Assembly: GCA_947165485.1 (NCBI GenBank)
Contig: CAMVAP010000004.1
Location: 31,849-95,848, forward strand
Source of the DNA: an uncultured Prevotellaceae bacterium
GTDB taxonomy: Bacteria > Bacteroidota > Bacteroidia > Bacteroidales > Muribaculaceae
DNA length: 64,000 bases
Direction: 5' to 3'
Below, one piece after another: positions 35,621 to 44,727 of this stretch. The notes below the pieces were generated by a model. It did not search any database and was not told the DNA's origin. It worked only from the letters and a program-made list of their open reading frames with translations. Both the position numbers and the translations under genes were made by a program. How positions within the stretch are numbered: the first letter of the stretch is position 1; each line of letters opens with the position of its first letter.

Positions 35621-38335
35621 ATGAGCGAGAAAGAGAATACATTGGCAACCAAATACGACCCTAAAGAGGTCGAGGACAAGTGGTACCAGTACTGGGAGAG
35701 TCATGACCTGTTCAAGAGCGTGCCCGATGAGCGCGAGCCTTATTGCATCGTCATCCCGCCCCCCAATGTGACGGGTGTGCTCCACATGGGCCACATGTTG
35801 AACAACACGATTCAGGACATCCTCATCCGCCGCGCCCGCATGGAGGGCAAGAATGCGCTGTGGGTGCCCGGTACCGACCACGCTTCGATCGCTACCGAGG
35901 CCAAGGTGGTAAAGCGCCTGGCCGAGCAGGGCATCCGCAAGCGTGACCTCACCCGCGACGAGTTCCTCAAGCACGCGTGGGACTGGACCCACGAGCATGG
36001 AGGCATCATCTTGAAGCAGCTCAGGAAACTGGGAGCCTCCTGTGACTGGAGCCGCACGGCCTTCACGATGGACGAGACGCGCAGTAAGAGCGTCCTCAAG
36101 GTCTTTGTCGATCTCTATGACAAGGGCTACATCTACCGTGGACTGCGCATGGTGAACTGGGATCCCAAGGCACAGACCGCCTTGAGTAACGAGGAGGTCA
36201 TCTACCGTGAGGAGAAAAGCCACCTCTACCATCTCAAGTACTATGTGGACGGCTTGCAGAGCCTCGACAACGAGGAGCAGCTGCGTGCCGAGGGCAACAT
36301 CATCCACAAGGATGAGAAGGGCTACTATGCCGTCGTTGCCACCACACGCCCCGAGACCATCATGGGCGATACCGCCATGTGCATCAACCCCAAGGACCCC
36401 AAGAACCAATGGCTCAAGGGCCGCAAGGTCATCGTGCCCCTGGTGGGCCGTGTCGTCAATGTTATCGAGGACCGTTATGTGGAGATCGAGTTCGGTACGG
36501 GTTGCTTGAAGGTCACCCCCGCTCACGATACCAACGACTACATGCTGGGCAAGACCCACAATCTTGAGACCATCGATATCTTCAATGCCGATGCCACCAT
36601 CAGCGAGCAGTCGCCACTGTACGTCGGTATGGACCGTATGGACTGCCGCAAGCAGATCGTTATTGACTTGAAGGAGGCTGGTCTGGTCGAGAAGATCGAG
36701 GACTATGACAACAAGGTGGGTTACAGCGAGCGCAATAGCGATACCGCCGTTGAGCCCCGATTGTGCATGCAGTGGTTCTTGAAGATGAGGCACTTTGCCG
36801 ACATCGCACTGCCTTGTGTGATGAACGACGAACTCAAGTTCTATCCTTCCAAGTATAAAAACACTTACAAGGCTTGGCTTGAGGAAATTCAGGACTGGTG
36901 CATCTCCCGTCAGTTGTGGTGGGGACATCGCATTCCCGCTTACTTCCTGCCCACCGACGACCCCGAGAAGGAGGTCTATGTCGTTGCCCTCAACGAGGAA
37001 GAAGCACTCGAGAAAGCCCGCAAGATTCCAGGATACGAGAACATTGAGGCTTGCCAGTTGCGCCATGACGAGGATGCCCTCGACACGTGGTTCAGCTCGT
37101 GGTTGTGGCCCATCTCGCTGTTTGATGGCATCAACAATCCTGACAACGAGGAAATCAAGTACTATTATCCCACCAATGATCTGGTGACGGCCCCCGATAT
37201 CATCTTCTTCTGGGTGGCTCGCATGATCATGTCGGGTTACGAATACATGGGCGACATGCCTTTCCACAATGTCTATTTCACAGGTGTCGTGCGTGATAAG
37301 TTGGGACGCAAGATGTCCAAGTCGCTTGGTAACTCGCCTGACCCCTTGAAGCTTATCGAGAAATTTGGTGCCGATGGTGTGCGCATGGGATTGATGCTCG
37401 CTGCTCCCGCTGGCAACGACATCCTCTATGATGACGCGTTGTGTGAGCAAGGCCGCAACTTCAACAACAAGATTTGGAATGCCTTCCGTCTCGTGAAGGG
37501 TTGGGAGGTCGCCGATGTTGAGCAGCCCGAAGCCAGCCGTCAGGCCGTGCTCTGGTTCCGCCATCAGCTCAATGATGCCCTGGCAACGGTCAAAGACCAC
37601 TTCTCGAAGTTCCGCCTGAGCGACGCGATGATGGTGCTTTACCGCCTGTTCTGGGAAGAGTTCTCGGCATGGTATCTTGAGGCCGTTAAGCCCGCTTACG
37701 GCCAGCCGATGGACCGAGCCACAATGAAGGCCACGCTCGAGTTCTTTGACATGTTGCTGCGTCTGCTGCATCCCTTCATGCCATTCATCACCGAGGAGCT
37801 GTGGCAGCACCTCGACGAGCGCAAGGATGGCGAGAGCATCATGTATGCCCTCATCCCCGAGGCTCAGGAGGCCGACCAGACGTTGCTCAAGGCGATGGCC
37901 GATGTCAAGGAGATCGTGGCTGGTGTGCGCAATGTGCGCAAGCAGAAGAATCTCCCCAACAAGGAGCAACTCACCCTCCAGGCTATCGGTGGCCTGAACA
38001 ACCCGCTGGATGCCATTATCATCAAGCTGGCAGGTCTCGAGAAGGTAGAGGTCGTGACCGAGAAGGATCCCACCGCGCCCGCTTTCATGGTGGGTACTGC
38101 CGAGTTTGCTGTGCCGGTGGCTGGTAGTATCGATGTCGAAGCCGAAATCGCTAAACTTGAGGCCGACTTAGCATACACCAGTGGCTTCCTGGCCAGTGTG
38201 GAGAAGAAGTTGAACAACGAGCGCTTCGTTGCCAACGCTCCCGCTGCTGTCGTCGAGGGCGAGCGCAAGAAGAAGGCCGATGCCGAGAGCAAGATTGCTA
38301 CATTAGAGCAAGCCCTCCAGGCCCTCAAGAAATAA
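35621..38335 (+). CDS. valS: Valyl-tRNA synthetase
   Basis: The 904-residue class I synthetase has [15 protein letters not shown] near residues 47-61 (HIGH signature), an editing domain with [13 protein letters not shown] near 245, [11 protein letters not shown] near 563 (KMSKS) and a C-terminal coiled coil (about 840-900) rich in Ala, Lys and Glu that is typical of ValRS. The frame is open back to 35453, but that part includes the promoter and low-complexity Leu, so ATG 35621 is chosen. It charges tRNA-Val and is essential. Confidence 0.97.
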   Translation: MSEKENTLATKYDPKEVEDKWYQYWESHDLFKSVPDEREPYCIVIPPPNVTGVLHMGHMLNNTIQDILIRRARMEGKNALWVPGTDHASIATEAKVVKRLAEQGIRKRDLTRDEFLKHAWDWTHEHGGIILKQLRKLGASCDWSRTAFTMDETRSKSVLKVFVDLYDKGYIYRGLRMVNWDPKAQTALSNEEVIYREEKSHLYHLKYYVDGLQSLDNEEQLRAEGNIIHKDEKGYYAVVATTRPETIMGDTAMCINPKDPKNQWLKGRKVIVPLVGRVVNVIEDRYVEIEFGTGCLKVTPAHDTNDYMLGKTHNLETIDIFNADATISEQSPLYVGMDRMDCRKQIVIDLKEAGLVEKIEDYDNKVGYSERNSDTAVEPRLCMQWFLKMRHFADIALPCVMNDELKFYPSKYKNTYKAWLEEIQDWCISRQLWWGHRIPAYFLPTDDPEKEVYVVALNEEEALEKARKIPGYENIEACQLRHDEDALDTWFSSWLWPISLFDGINNPDNEEIKYYYPTNDLVTAPDIIFFWVARMIMSGYEYMGDMPFHNVYFTGVVRDKLGRKMSKSLGNSPDPLKLIEKFGADGVRMGLMLAAPAGNDILYDDALCEQGRNFNNKIWNAFRLVKGWEVADVEQPEASRQAVLWFRHQLNDALATVKDHFSKFRLSDAMMVLYRLFWEEFSAWYLEAVKPAYGQPMDRATMKATLEFFDMLLRLLHPFMPFITEELWQHLDERKDGESIMYALIPEAQEADQTLLKAMADVKEIVAGVRNVRKQKNLPNKEQLTLQAIGGLNNPLDAIIIKLAGLEKVEVVTEKDPTAPAFMVGTAEFAVPVAGSIDVEAEIAKLEADLAYTSGFLASVEKKLNNERFVANAPAAVVEGERKKKADAESKIATLEQALQALKK

Positions 38336-38374
38336 ATAACGGGCTGTGTCATCATACTTCAACGTGTTTTTTAT

Positions 38375-38461
38375 CGGCCTTGTGGCCGAGAAATTAAACA
38401 AAATATATTTCTATTTTAATTTTATTTATAATTTTTGCTTAATTTCTCGCGCGAAGCGCGA
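38375..38461. repeat. Nested palindromic element in the valS-rpiB gap
   Basis: The 199-nt gap holds three inverted repeats: CGGCC-TTGT-GGCCG (38375-38388), GAGAAATTAA (38388-38397) pairing with TTAATTTCTC (38439-38448) across 41 nt, and TCGCGC-GAA-GCGCGA (38447-38461). The AT-rich loop separates two GC-rich hairpins. It may be a terminator for valS or a dispersed palindromic repeat. The remainder of the gap contains GATTAGTGA-like short repeats and no gene. Confidence 0.55.
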
Positions 38462-38534
38462 TACAACGTTCCGGAAGTCAATTATGATACAGCCTCTTAT
38501 TAGATTAGTGATTAATTGATGAGAGATTAGTGAG

Positions 38535-38993
38535 ATGAAAAACTCGATTTTGAAACCTGGAGTGCCCGTGGCACTATGTAGCGACCATGCCGGCTATCCC
38601 GTCAAGGAAGCCGTCAAGCAGTGGCTAGAAGAGCAGGGTATAGCTTATAAGGACTTCGGTACCCACAGCGAGGAGAGTTGTGACTATCCCGACTTTGCCC
38701 ACCTGTGTGCTGCCGCGGTAGAGCAGGGTGAGTGCTATCCTGGTATCGCCGTGTGTGGCAGTGGCGAGGGCATCAATATCACCCTCAATAAGCACCAGGG
38801 CATCCGTTCGGCCCTGTGCTGGCGCCTAGCGGTGGCCCGCTTGGCCCGTCAACACAACGATGCCAATGTCATCGCCATGCCGGGCCGCTTTGTCACCGAT
38901 GAGGAGGCCATCGCCATGGTCGAGGCCTTCATGACCACACCCTTTGAAGGCGGTCGCCACCAGCGCCGCATCGACAAGATCCCCGTCAAGTAG
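38535..38993 (+). CDS. rpiB: Ribose 5-phosphate isomerase B
   Basis: The 152-residue protein has ALCSDHAGYPVKE near residue 14, DYPDFAH near 50, AVCGSGEGINITLNKHQGIR near 74-93 and ARQHNDANVIAMPGR near 106. The catalytic-type Cys in CGSGEG, Asp-His and the HNDAN segment are intact. It interconverts ribose 5-phosphate and ribulose 5-phosphate in the cytoplasm. The length is normal for the RpiB/LacA/LacB family; the preserved residues favour RpiB. Confidence 0.92.
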   Translation: MKNSILKPGVPVALCSDHAGYPVKEAVKQWLEEQGIAYKDFGTHSEESCDYPDFAHLCAAAVEQGECYPGIAVCGSGEGINITLNKHQGIRSALCWRLAVARLARQHNDANVIAMPGRFVTDEEAIAMVEAFMTTPFEGGRHQRRIDKIPVK

Positions 38994-39015
38994 CGTAACC
39001 CGGCTAACTGCCAAT

Positions 39016-39059
39016 AAACAAACATGCGGCTGTGTCATGACACAACCGCATGTTTGTTT
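39016..39059. terminator. Long bidirectional terminator after rpiB
   Basis: Positions 39016-39037 and 39038-39059 are an almost perfect 22-bp inverted repeat (one mismatch), with A-rich and T-rich edges. It lies between convergent rpiB and the dockerin-like gene and should stop transcription both ways. Confidence 0.85.
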
Positions 39060-39077
39060 TAACTGATAGAGATGAGA

Positions 39078-39824
39078 TTAATTGGTCAACAGGCTATCAA
39101 TGATGCTGGTGACATCCTTAATGGTGACCTCGCCGTCCCCTGTAAAGTCGGCGGCATCAAGGTTGAGATTGCTCTCATCACCACTTAGCAGGTAATCGAT
39201 CAGCATGGTTGCATCGGCAATTGAGATCTGACCATCACTATTCACGTCGCCAGGGATAGCCGCCTGGACCGTGACCATTGTTGTGGTGAAAAATTGCTTG
39301 CCATCTTCACCTATTTCCTTGAGTGTGCCTCCTCTTGTATCATTACCTGATGATGCTATCGTTTCAATGGTGATCTCGCCACCCTTGAAGTTGGCATCAA
39401 CATTGAATGTCAGCAAGAAGAAACGATCATAGTCTCCTGCTTCCCATTTCACACTTCCATAGGTCTCATACGTGCCGTCACCATCCGGATCCCAGTAACC
39501 TTCGGCCATGACATAAGAGAGTACAGTTGGAATGCTGCCAACTTGGGCTCCAGGCGTAATTGAGTCGAGAAGTCCTTCCCAATCATAGAAATAGATTTTC
39601 ATCTGATCGGTTTTTGAAGCCTGCCTTAAGCTGAGACCATCAGGAAGAGTGAAATAGAGTTGCCATGCGTTTAGTCGCGCTGGGAAGTGTGCTTTGACAG
39701 GGACTATAAACCTTTTACCCAGGCTGCTAACAGGCACTTCAAAGTCATCTATGGAAAAGTAAGTGTCGGCAGATGCTGAAAAACAGCATACAAGAATTGT
39801 GAGAATAAATAATAATTTTTTCAT
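39078..39824 (-). CDS. Secreted cohesin-like/dockerin-like protein
   Basis: The 248-residue protein starts MKKLLFILTILVCCFSASAD (signal peptide). Residues 25-180 are beta-rich with FIVPVKAHFPARLNAWQLYF, which resembles the opening of a cohesin domain (PV strand followed by an LNAWQ strand). Residues about 190-245 contain GDVNSDGQISIADATMLIDY and DFTGDGEVTIKDV, two dockerin-like EF-hand units. It is paralogous to the next gene upstream, with identical dockerin wording. The function is unknown; the fold assignment of the N-terminal domain is tentative. Confidence 0.75.
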   Translation of the reverse strand: MKKLLFILTILVCCFSASADTYFSIDDFEVPVSSLGKRFIVPVKAHFPARLNAWQLYFTLPDGLSLRQASKTDQMKIYFYDWEGLLDSITPGAQVGSIPTVLSYVMAEGYWDPDGDGTYETYGSVKWEAGDYDRFFLLTFNVDANFKGGEITIETIASSGNDTRGGTLKEIGEDGKQFFTTTMVTVQAAIPGDVNSDGQISIADATMLIDYLLSGDESNLNLDAADFTGDGEVTIKDVTSIIDSLLTN

Positions 39825-39851
39825 AGTTACTATAATTTAAAGGATTACTAA

Positions 39852-40603
39852 TTAAACACTCAATAGGTTATCAATGATGCTGGTGACATCCTTAATAGTA
39901 ACCTCGCCGTCCCCTGTAAAGTCGGCGGCATCAAGGTTGAGATTGCTCTCATCACCACTTAGCAGATAATCGATCAGCATGGTTGCATCGGCGATTGAGA
40001 TCTGACCATCACAATTCACGTCGCCAGGGATAACCACCTCGACAGTGAACTGTGAGTACTTAAAGAAGGAAACCCCATCGTCGCCATTATTCTTGACGGT
40101 TCCTCCCCGGGTGTCTTTTGTTGATGATACAATGGTCTCCACTTCCATTTCTCCACCATTAAAGTCCTCGTTAACAAGGATTTCTAGATAAAAGAAGCAA
40201 TCATATTCACCAGCTTCCCACTTGATGCAACCATAGCTCACATAGTCACCTTCTCCCGTGGGATCCCAGTAACCTGTATCCATTATCACTCCAATTAGGG
40301 TACTGTTAGTCGTGTTCAGACTCACGTCAACGTGACGGATCTTTTCTACTCCTTTAGAGTTGAAGTAGGGCACATCAAGTCCTGGACCATCCCACACGTC
40401 ATAGAGGGTCAAGCCGTCGGGTAACCTGAACCAGGCCTGGAAGGCGTTCAGTCGAGCTTCAAAATGGGCTTTGATGGGTACCATAATGGTGTCACCCAGT
40501 CTGGCTTGCTTGATTTCATAGTCTTCAGCATAGAAATAGCTATCGGCAGATGCTGTCAATGCGCTTGCAATCAGTGAGATAAATAGAATAATTTTTTTAT
40601 CAT
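39852..40603 (-). pseudogene. Cohesin-like/dockerin-like secreted protein with frameshifted signal peptide
   Basis: From about residue 5 onward this is a paralogue of 39078-39824: IMVPIKAHFEARLNAFQAWF, then GDVNCDGQISIADATM and DFTGDGEVTIKDV at the end. The natural ATG at 40603, following a good -7 element, is out of frame with the rest because the A tract (T run at 40592-40598 on the plus strand) has 7 bases. Eight would give MIKKIILFISLIASALTASA, a proper signal peptide. The frame is otherwise open to 40706 using GTG or TTG starts, so a non-ATG product is possible. The cause could be slippage, phase variation or sequence error. Confidence 0.65.
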
Positions 40604-40639
40604 ATTGAAATAAATAAACGTTTAACAATGCTATATGTT

Positions 40640-40648
40640 GCAAATATA
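40640..40648 (-). promoter_or_regulatory. Promoter -7 element of the frameshifted gene
   Basis: TATATTTGC on the minus strand matches the Bacteroidota -7 element and is 37 nt upstream of the ATG at 40603. This distance supports 40603 as the intended start. Confidence 0.6.
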
Positions 40649-40720
40649 GCAAAAATAAATGATGCAAATGCCTATTTTTAGTAACTATTGATATTGGTGG
40701 TGTCACATTGCATGGTGGCG

Positions 40721-42535
40721 CTATTGCCGTTCAGATGCAGCCAGGATGATATCGATGACGGCATTGATGTCGGCGATGTTGATCTCACTGTCACAGGTCA
40801 CGTCACCACTGTCGTAGTAGGCACCGCCCAGGATGATATCGATGACAGCGTTGATGTCGGCAATGTTGACCTCGCCATCAAGGTTCACGTCACCGGGGAT
40901 ATGAGGTTGTAACGGGATGCGGCCATATAGGGTGATGTCATCGATATTGACACGGGTTCCTGACGTTTGAACGATGCGGAACCGCACGCTGCCTGTCACA
41001 TCGGCCTTGAGGACGATGTGCTGCAAGCTGCCTTTGGTGAAGGTGACGTTGCCCAGGGCGTTCCATGACGCTCCCTTGTCGATGCTATAATCTACCCGCA
41101 GTGATGCGTCGGCATCGTTGCCGTAGGCACCAGCCCACAGGCCTATGGCGCTTGTGCCACCTTCCACATCCTGCGCCATAGCGATGGCGCTGCTACTGGT
41201 CTTGCCCATGCGGCACACGAGGCTGCCGTGCTTGAGGTTATCTCCCCAGATGCCTGCATCGGTGAAGTCCCAGCTCCAGGTGTGGCCTTGTACCTGATTG
41301 TTCCAGTAACCACCGCTGGTGCAGCCTTCCCAGTCCTCCATGATGCTGTCGCCCAGTGCGATGGGGGGATTGGGACCCGTACCCTGATCAGTCGCCGTGG
41401 CGGTGATGGTGAATGTCACGGTTACCTCGTCGCTACTCAGTGTCACGATATCGTTGAAGGTGCCCTCATCGTCGGCGGTAAAGCCGATAACCAGGTCAAT
41501 GCCGTTGTTCACCTCGCTGGCCGAGAAATTGTTCCTGGTCACATAGAAATACTCGTTATTCTCCATCGACAAGGTGATGTCGCGGGACAGACCTTCGCCC
41601 TTGAGTGTGATGGTGTGCTCCTTGGCAGTGCCCACCTCGGTTGTGCCCATGTCGATGGTCGCGCCATTGGCAGGCGAGATGATGGCGGGAGTGACCTCAT
41701 CACCCGAGCCGGTCCACGGCTTGCCCTGCTTGTTACCCCAGATGTGTTCGGCCAACTCGGGATGGTCGATAAAGGGGTTGCGGTTTCCCTGGATGCTATA
41801 TACCGCATCATTGCGCTTGATTTCCTTCTCGCTCACGGGATCAAGGCGCGTCCACTCCATGAGCATATTGATGGTCCATGTCGAGAAGGCTTTGTACTTG
41901 TTGGCGCTATAGTTCAGCTGTGGACTGCCAGGCCAGCTAGGCAACTCGTTCTTGTAGCAGGTCACCATGTAGAAGTAGGTGCGGGCAAAGTCACCCTTGA
42001 ATTCATCGTCGGGTTCAAACACGGTGCCGTTATAGCCCGGATAGGTGCTCGTGCCCAGCTTTCCCTTGCCGTAGAGGTTGCCGTTGGTCAATCGGTTGCC
42101 ATTCTGGCACACGCCATAGGGGAAGTTGCTACGCTGGCTGTTCACTCTGATGTCGGTGGGGTAGAGGTGGTGTAGGTCGGTGTACATGGGGGTATCATCG
42201 TCAAACCAACTCTTGGGGAAACTGTGCTCGCGGTTGTAGCCTTCACCCACACTCTTGGCGCTGGAACCGTTGTCGCTGGGGCGGTAGCGGCAGTTGCTGT
42301 ACATATCGATGATGTACCCCGTGTCGTCGGTGTCGGTTGTCTTGTATGCATCAAGCACCTTGCTGTAGCTCAACTGGGTGTGGCTGCGTATGATGTTGCG
42401 CAACGATATCATCAGCATCTCGTCTTGCTTGCCCAGAGCGCTGTTGTAGTAGTTGACTGGGGCCGATGCATGAGCGGTATCCACAGCGATGGCCACCATC
42501 GCCATCAGCAGTGAGAATCTTATAAACTTCTTCAT
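40721..42535 (-). CDS. Secreted endonuclease I with dockerin-like C-terminus
   Basis: The 604-residue protein has a signal peptide (about 1-24), then an endonuclease I domain (about 28-290) with GEGYNREHSFPKSW, DLHHLYPTD and RGNRNPF-like QGNRNPFIDHPEL, where the His of REHS and the Asn/Arg of GNRNPF are catalytic. A middle beta domain (about 295-400) and a jelly-roll-like segment (about 405-550) follow. The end has GDVNLDGEVNIADINAV and CDSEINIADI, two dockerin-like units. It is likely exported and degrades extracellular DNA or RNA. Confidence 0.87.
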   Translation of the reverse strand: MKKFIRFSLLMAMVAIAVDTAHASAPVNYYNSALGKQDEMLMISLRNIIRSHTQLSYSKVLDAYKTTDTDDTGYIIDMYSNCRYRPSDNGSSAKSVGEGYNREHSFPKSWFDDDTPMYTDLHHLYPTDIRVNSQRSNFPYGVCQNGNRLTNGNLYGKGKLGTSTYPGYNGTVFEPDDEFKGDFARTYFYMVTCYKNELPSWPGSPQLNYSANKYKAFSTWTINMLMEWTRLDPVSEKEIKRNDAVYSIQGNRNPFIDHPELAEHIWGNKQGKPWTGSGDEVTPAIISPANGATIDMGTTEVGTAKEHTITLKGEGLSRDITLSMENNEYFYVTRNNFSASEVNNGIDLVIGFTADDEGTFNDIVTLSSDEVTVTFTITATATDQGTGPNPPIALGDSIMEDWEGCTSGGYWNNQVQGHTWSWDFTDAGIWGDNLKHGSLVCRMGKTSSSAIAMAQDVEGGTSAIGLWAGAYGNDADASLRVDYSIDKGASWNALGNVTFTKGSLQHIVLKADVTGSVRFRIVQTSGTRVNIDDITLYGRIPLQPHIPGDVNLDGEVNIADINAVIDIILGGAYYDSGDVTCDSEINIADINAVIDIILAASERQ

Positions 42536-42598
42536 AATTCTTTCTTTTGTGCATGATTGGCCCCCACTGAAGCCTTGTGTGAGTGTTACGGTGTGGCC

Positions 42599-43690
42599 TT
42601 ATTTCTTGGATTTAACATTACGTGATGCCGACTTGCTCTCACGTGAGGCAGCCTGGGACTTGCGCACCTGGCCGGCAAGTTGCCCGCAGGCAGCCGCTAT
42701 GTCCTCGCCACGGCTGCGGCGAATGGTGCAGGTCACGCCCTTGCTGTTGAGGTAGTCGCGGAAGTAGGTCATCCGCTCATCGCTGCTGGTGCGCAGCTTC
42801 TCGATGCCGGGAATCGGGTGGAAACGGATGAGGTTGACGCGCACATGCTCGTTGGGCAACAGCTCGCGCAGCTTCTCGGCGTGCTGGATGTCGTCGTTGA
42901 ACCACTGCCAGCAGATGTATTCAACCGACAAGCGCCGCTGGTGGGCAAAGTCGTAGTTGCCCAGCATCTCCATCACGTCGGCGATGGGGTAGAGGCGCTC
43001 GATGGGCATCATCGATGAGCGCTCCTCCTGCACTGCATTGTGCACGCTCACGGCGATGTGGACACTGGTCTGCTCACACAGGATCTTCAACTCGGGCTTC
43101 TTGCCCACGGTCGAGACGGTGACGCGCTTGGGGCTCCATCCCAGTCCCCACGGCTCGGTGAGGATGGCGATGACACGCATCACCTCGTCCAGGTTGTCCA
43201 GCGGTTCACCCATGCCCATAAACACGACATTGGTCAATCGCTCACTCTCGGGGATGCTCAGCACCTGGTTCACAATCTGGTTGGCCGTCAGGTTGCCATG
43301 GAAACCCTGCTTGCCCGTCATGCAGAAGTAGCAGTTCATCCGGCACCCCTTCTGGGACGAGATGCACAGTGTGGCGCGGTCATCCTCGGGGATATAGACC
43401 GACTCGACAGCCCGCTTGTCGCCCACGTCAAACAGGTACTTCACTGTGCCGTCGGCACTGGCAGCGGCTTGGCTGGGAGGATATAATCCCACGCAATAGC
43501 GGCTTTGCAGAAGCTCGCGGTTGGCTTTGGAGATGTTAAGCATCTGTTCAAAGTCATTAACTCGTTTCTGGTAAATCCACTGTGCCAATTGCTTGGCCAC
43601 AAAACGCGGCATGCCCAGGGCAGTTACCGCATCCTGCATTTCCTCCAGCGTCATGCCGGCCATCGGTTGTAATATCTTGTCGTTGCTCAT
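42599..43690 (-). CDS. rlmN: Dual-specificity rRNA/tRNA (adenine-C2) methyltransferase
   Basis: The 363-residue radical-SAM protein has GCRMNCYFCMTGKQGF, whose CxxxCxxC cysteines bind the 4Fe-4S cluster, then VFMGMGEPLDNLDEV and TVSTVG. The C-terminal Cys in TCTIRRSRGEDIAAACGQLA is the methyl-carrying site. RlmN methylates A2503 of 23S rRNA and A37 of some tRNAs. The start is set at 43690 (MSNDKILQPM) because the 9-residue upstream extension to 43717 lies next to the -7 element. A Lys/Ser-rich 20-residue tail is unusual. Confidence 0.95.
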   Translation of the reverse strand: MSNDKILQPMAGMTLEEMQDAVTALGMPRFVAKQLAQWIYQKRVNDFEQMLNISKANRELLQSRYCVGLYPPSQAAASADGTVKYLFDVGDKRAVESVYIPEDDRATLCISSQKGCRMNCYFCMTGKQGFHGNLTANQIVNQVLSIPESERLTNVVFMGMGEPLDNLDEVMRVIAILTEPWGLGWSPKRVTVSTVGKKPELKILCEQTSVHIAVSVHNAVQEERSSMMPIERLYPIADVMEMLGNYDFAHQRRLSVEYICWQWFNDDIQHAEKLRELLPNEHVRVNLIRFHPIPGIEKLRTSSDERMTYFRDYLNSKGVTCTIRRSRGEDIAAACGQLAGQVRKSQAASRESKSASRNVKSKK

Positions 43691-43720
43691 GTGATGAATG
43701 GTTGTTAGATGATTCAAACT

Positions 43721-43729
43721 GCAAAGTTA
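43721..43729 (-). promoter_or_regulatory. rlmN promoter -7 element
   Basis: TAACTTTGC on the minus strand, 31 nt upstream of the rlmN start, matches the Bacteroidota -7 element. Confidence 0.6.
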
Positions 43730-43804
43730 CAAAAATGTTATAAGATGTCGGCCATCAGTCACCCGATTTTTAACCATGTGGAGCACATTTGGTCGGGTGT
43801 TTGA

Positions 43805-44629
43805 TCAGGGATTAACGGGCTGACCCAGCATCTGATTCAGGTGGGTGTCGAGGATGTGGAACCCTGGGGCAATCATGCCGCTGTGACCGTGTCCGTCAAT
43901 CTCGTAGAGGTAGGTGTGCTGGTGACCGGCAAGTTTCATCATGCGGGCAAGGTACTGGTTCTCGTCATAGCGGCCAAATAGTTCCAGTTCCCGATCGCCG
44001 CAGATCAGCACCAGCGGTGGACAGTCGCCGCGCACCCAGTAGAGTGGCGCGTACTCGTCGATGGTGGGCTGCAGGGGTGGTATGCCCTGCATCTTGCGCA
44101 CGTTGTAGTGGGTGATGGCCTGGCCGCTGAACGGGACATACATCATCACACTGTCGGCATCGGTGCCATAAGCCGCCAGCCACTTTTTGTCTAGGCACAG
44201 CATCATCGAGATATAGCCACCAGCCGAGTGACCCGACACGACTATCTTGTGGGTGTCGCCGCCATGCTCAGCGATGTGCCTGAATACCCATGCGACTGCC
44301 TCGGCGGCATCATCTAGAGTTTCCTTAACGGTCACCCGTGGCAATAGCCTGTAATTGACCCCGACCACTACTAGGCCCTTTTCTTTTAACTGGGTCGGAA
44401 TCTCCTTGCTGCCGCCCTCCAGGCCTCCGCCATGGAACCATACGATAACGGGGCAGTCTGTTGCACTCTCGGGATGATAGACGTCAAGTTTCAGCCGCTC
44501 GATCGAGTAGGGGTCGGTCTTGTTGGTATAGGAGATGTCATTGACCTGACGGTAGCCTTGCGCATTCACCGTGATACATAGAAATGCCAGGAGAAGAGAT
44601 ACCGAAATTTTGGTTATTGCGTGATTCAT
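43805..44629 (-). CDS. Secreted alpha/beta hydrolase (esterase)
   Basis: The 274-residue protein has a signal peptide (MNHAITKISVSLLLAFLCIT to about residue 24), WFHGGGLEGG near 69 (oxyanion hole of the hormone-sensitive-lipase type) and VVSGHSAGGYIS near 135 (nucleophile Ser). Probable Asp and His are in LICGDRELELF and DGHGHSGM. It probably cleaves small esters, for example acetyl or feruloyl groups on glycans, in the periplasm. The frame is open to 44662, but the signal peptide begins at 44629. Confidence 0.85.
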   Translation of the reverse strand: MNHAITKISVSLLLAFLCITVNAQGYRQVNDISYTNKTDPYSIERLKLDVYHPESATDCPVIVWFHGGGLEGGSKEIPTQLKEKGLVVVGVNYRLLPRVTVKETLDDAAEAVAWVFRHIAEHGGDTHKIVVSGHSAGGYISMMLCLDKKWLAAYGTDADSVMMYVPFSGQAITHYNVRKMQGIPPLQPTIDEYAPLYWVRGDCPPLVLICGDRELELFGRYDENQYLARMMKLAGHQHTYLYEIDGHGHSGMIAPGFHILDTHLNQMLGQPVNP

Positions 44630-44657
44630 AAAGCTCGATTTGTCTGATTTTATTCTA

Positions 44658-44695
44658 AACAAGGGTGAGCCAAAATAATTTGACGCACCCTTGTT
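44658..44695 (-). terminator. Terminator downstream of pruA
   Basis: AACAAGGGTG and CACCCTTGTT form a perfect 10-bp stem with an 18-nt AT-rich loop; on the minus strand it is followed by TTAGAATAAAAT. It ends the rocD-pruA transcripts before the esterase gene. Confidence 0.7.
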
Positions 44696-44727
44696 GTTGA
44701 GTTGATTAACAATTGATTGTTAGTTGC

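Noticed and set aside
35600..37969. Very long open frame antisense to valS
   Set aside because: It lies entirely opposite a clear valyl-tRNA synthetase gene and reads as a Val/Leu/His-rich sequence without domains, a typical antisense shadow of GC-rich codons.
41228..42175. Plus-strand frame opposite the endonuclease I gene
   Set aside because: The minus-strand gene has a signal peptide and REHSFPKSW-type motifs; the plus frame is a shadow.
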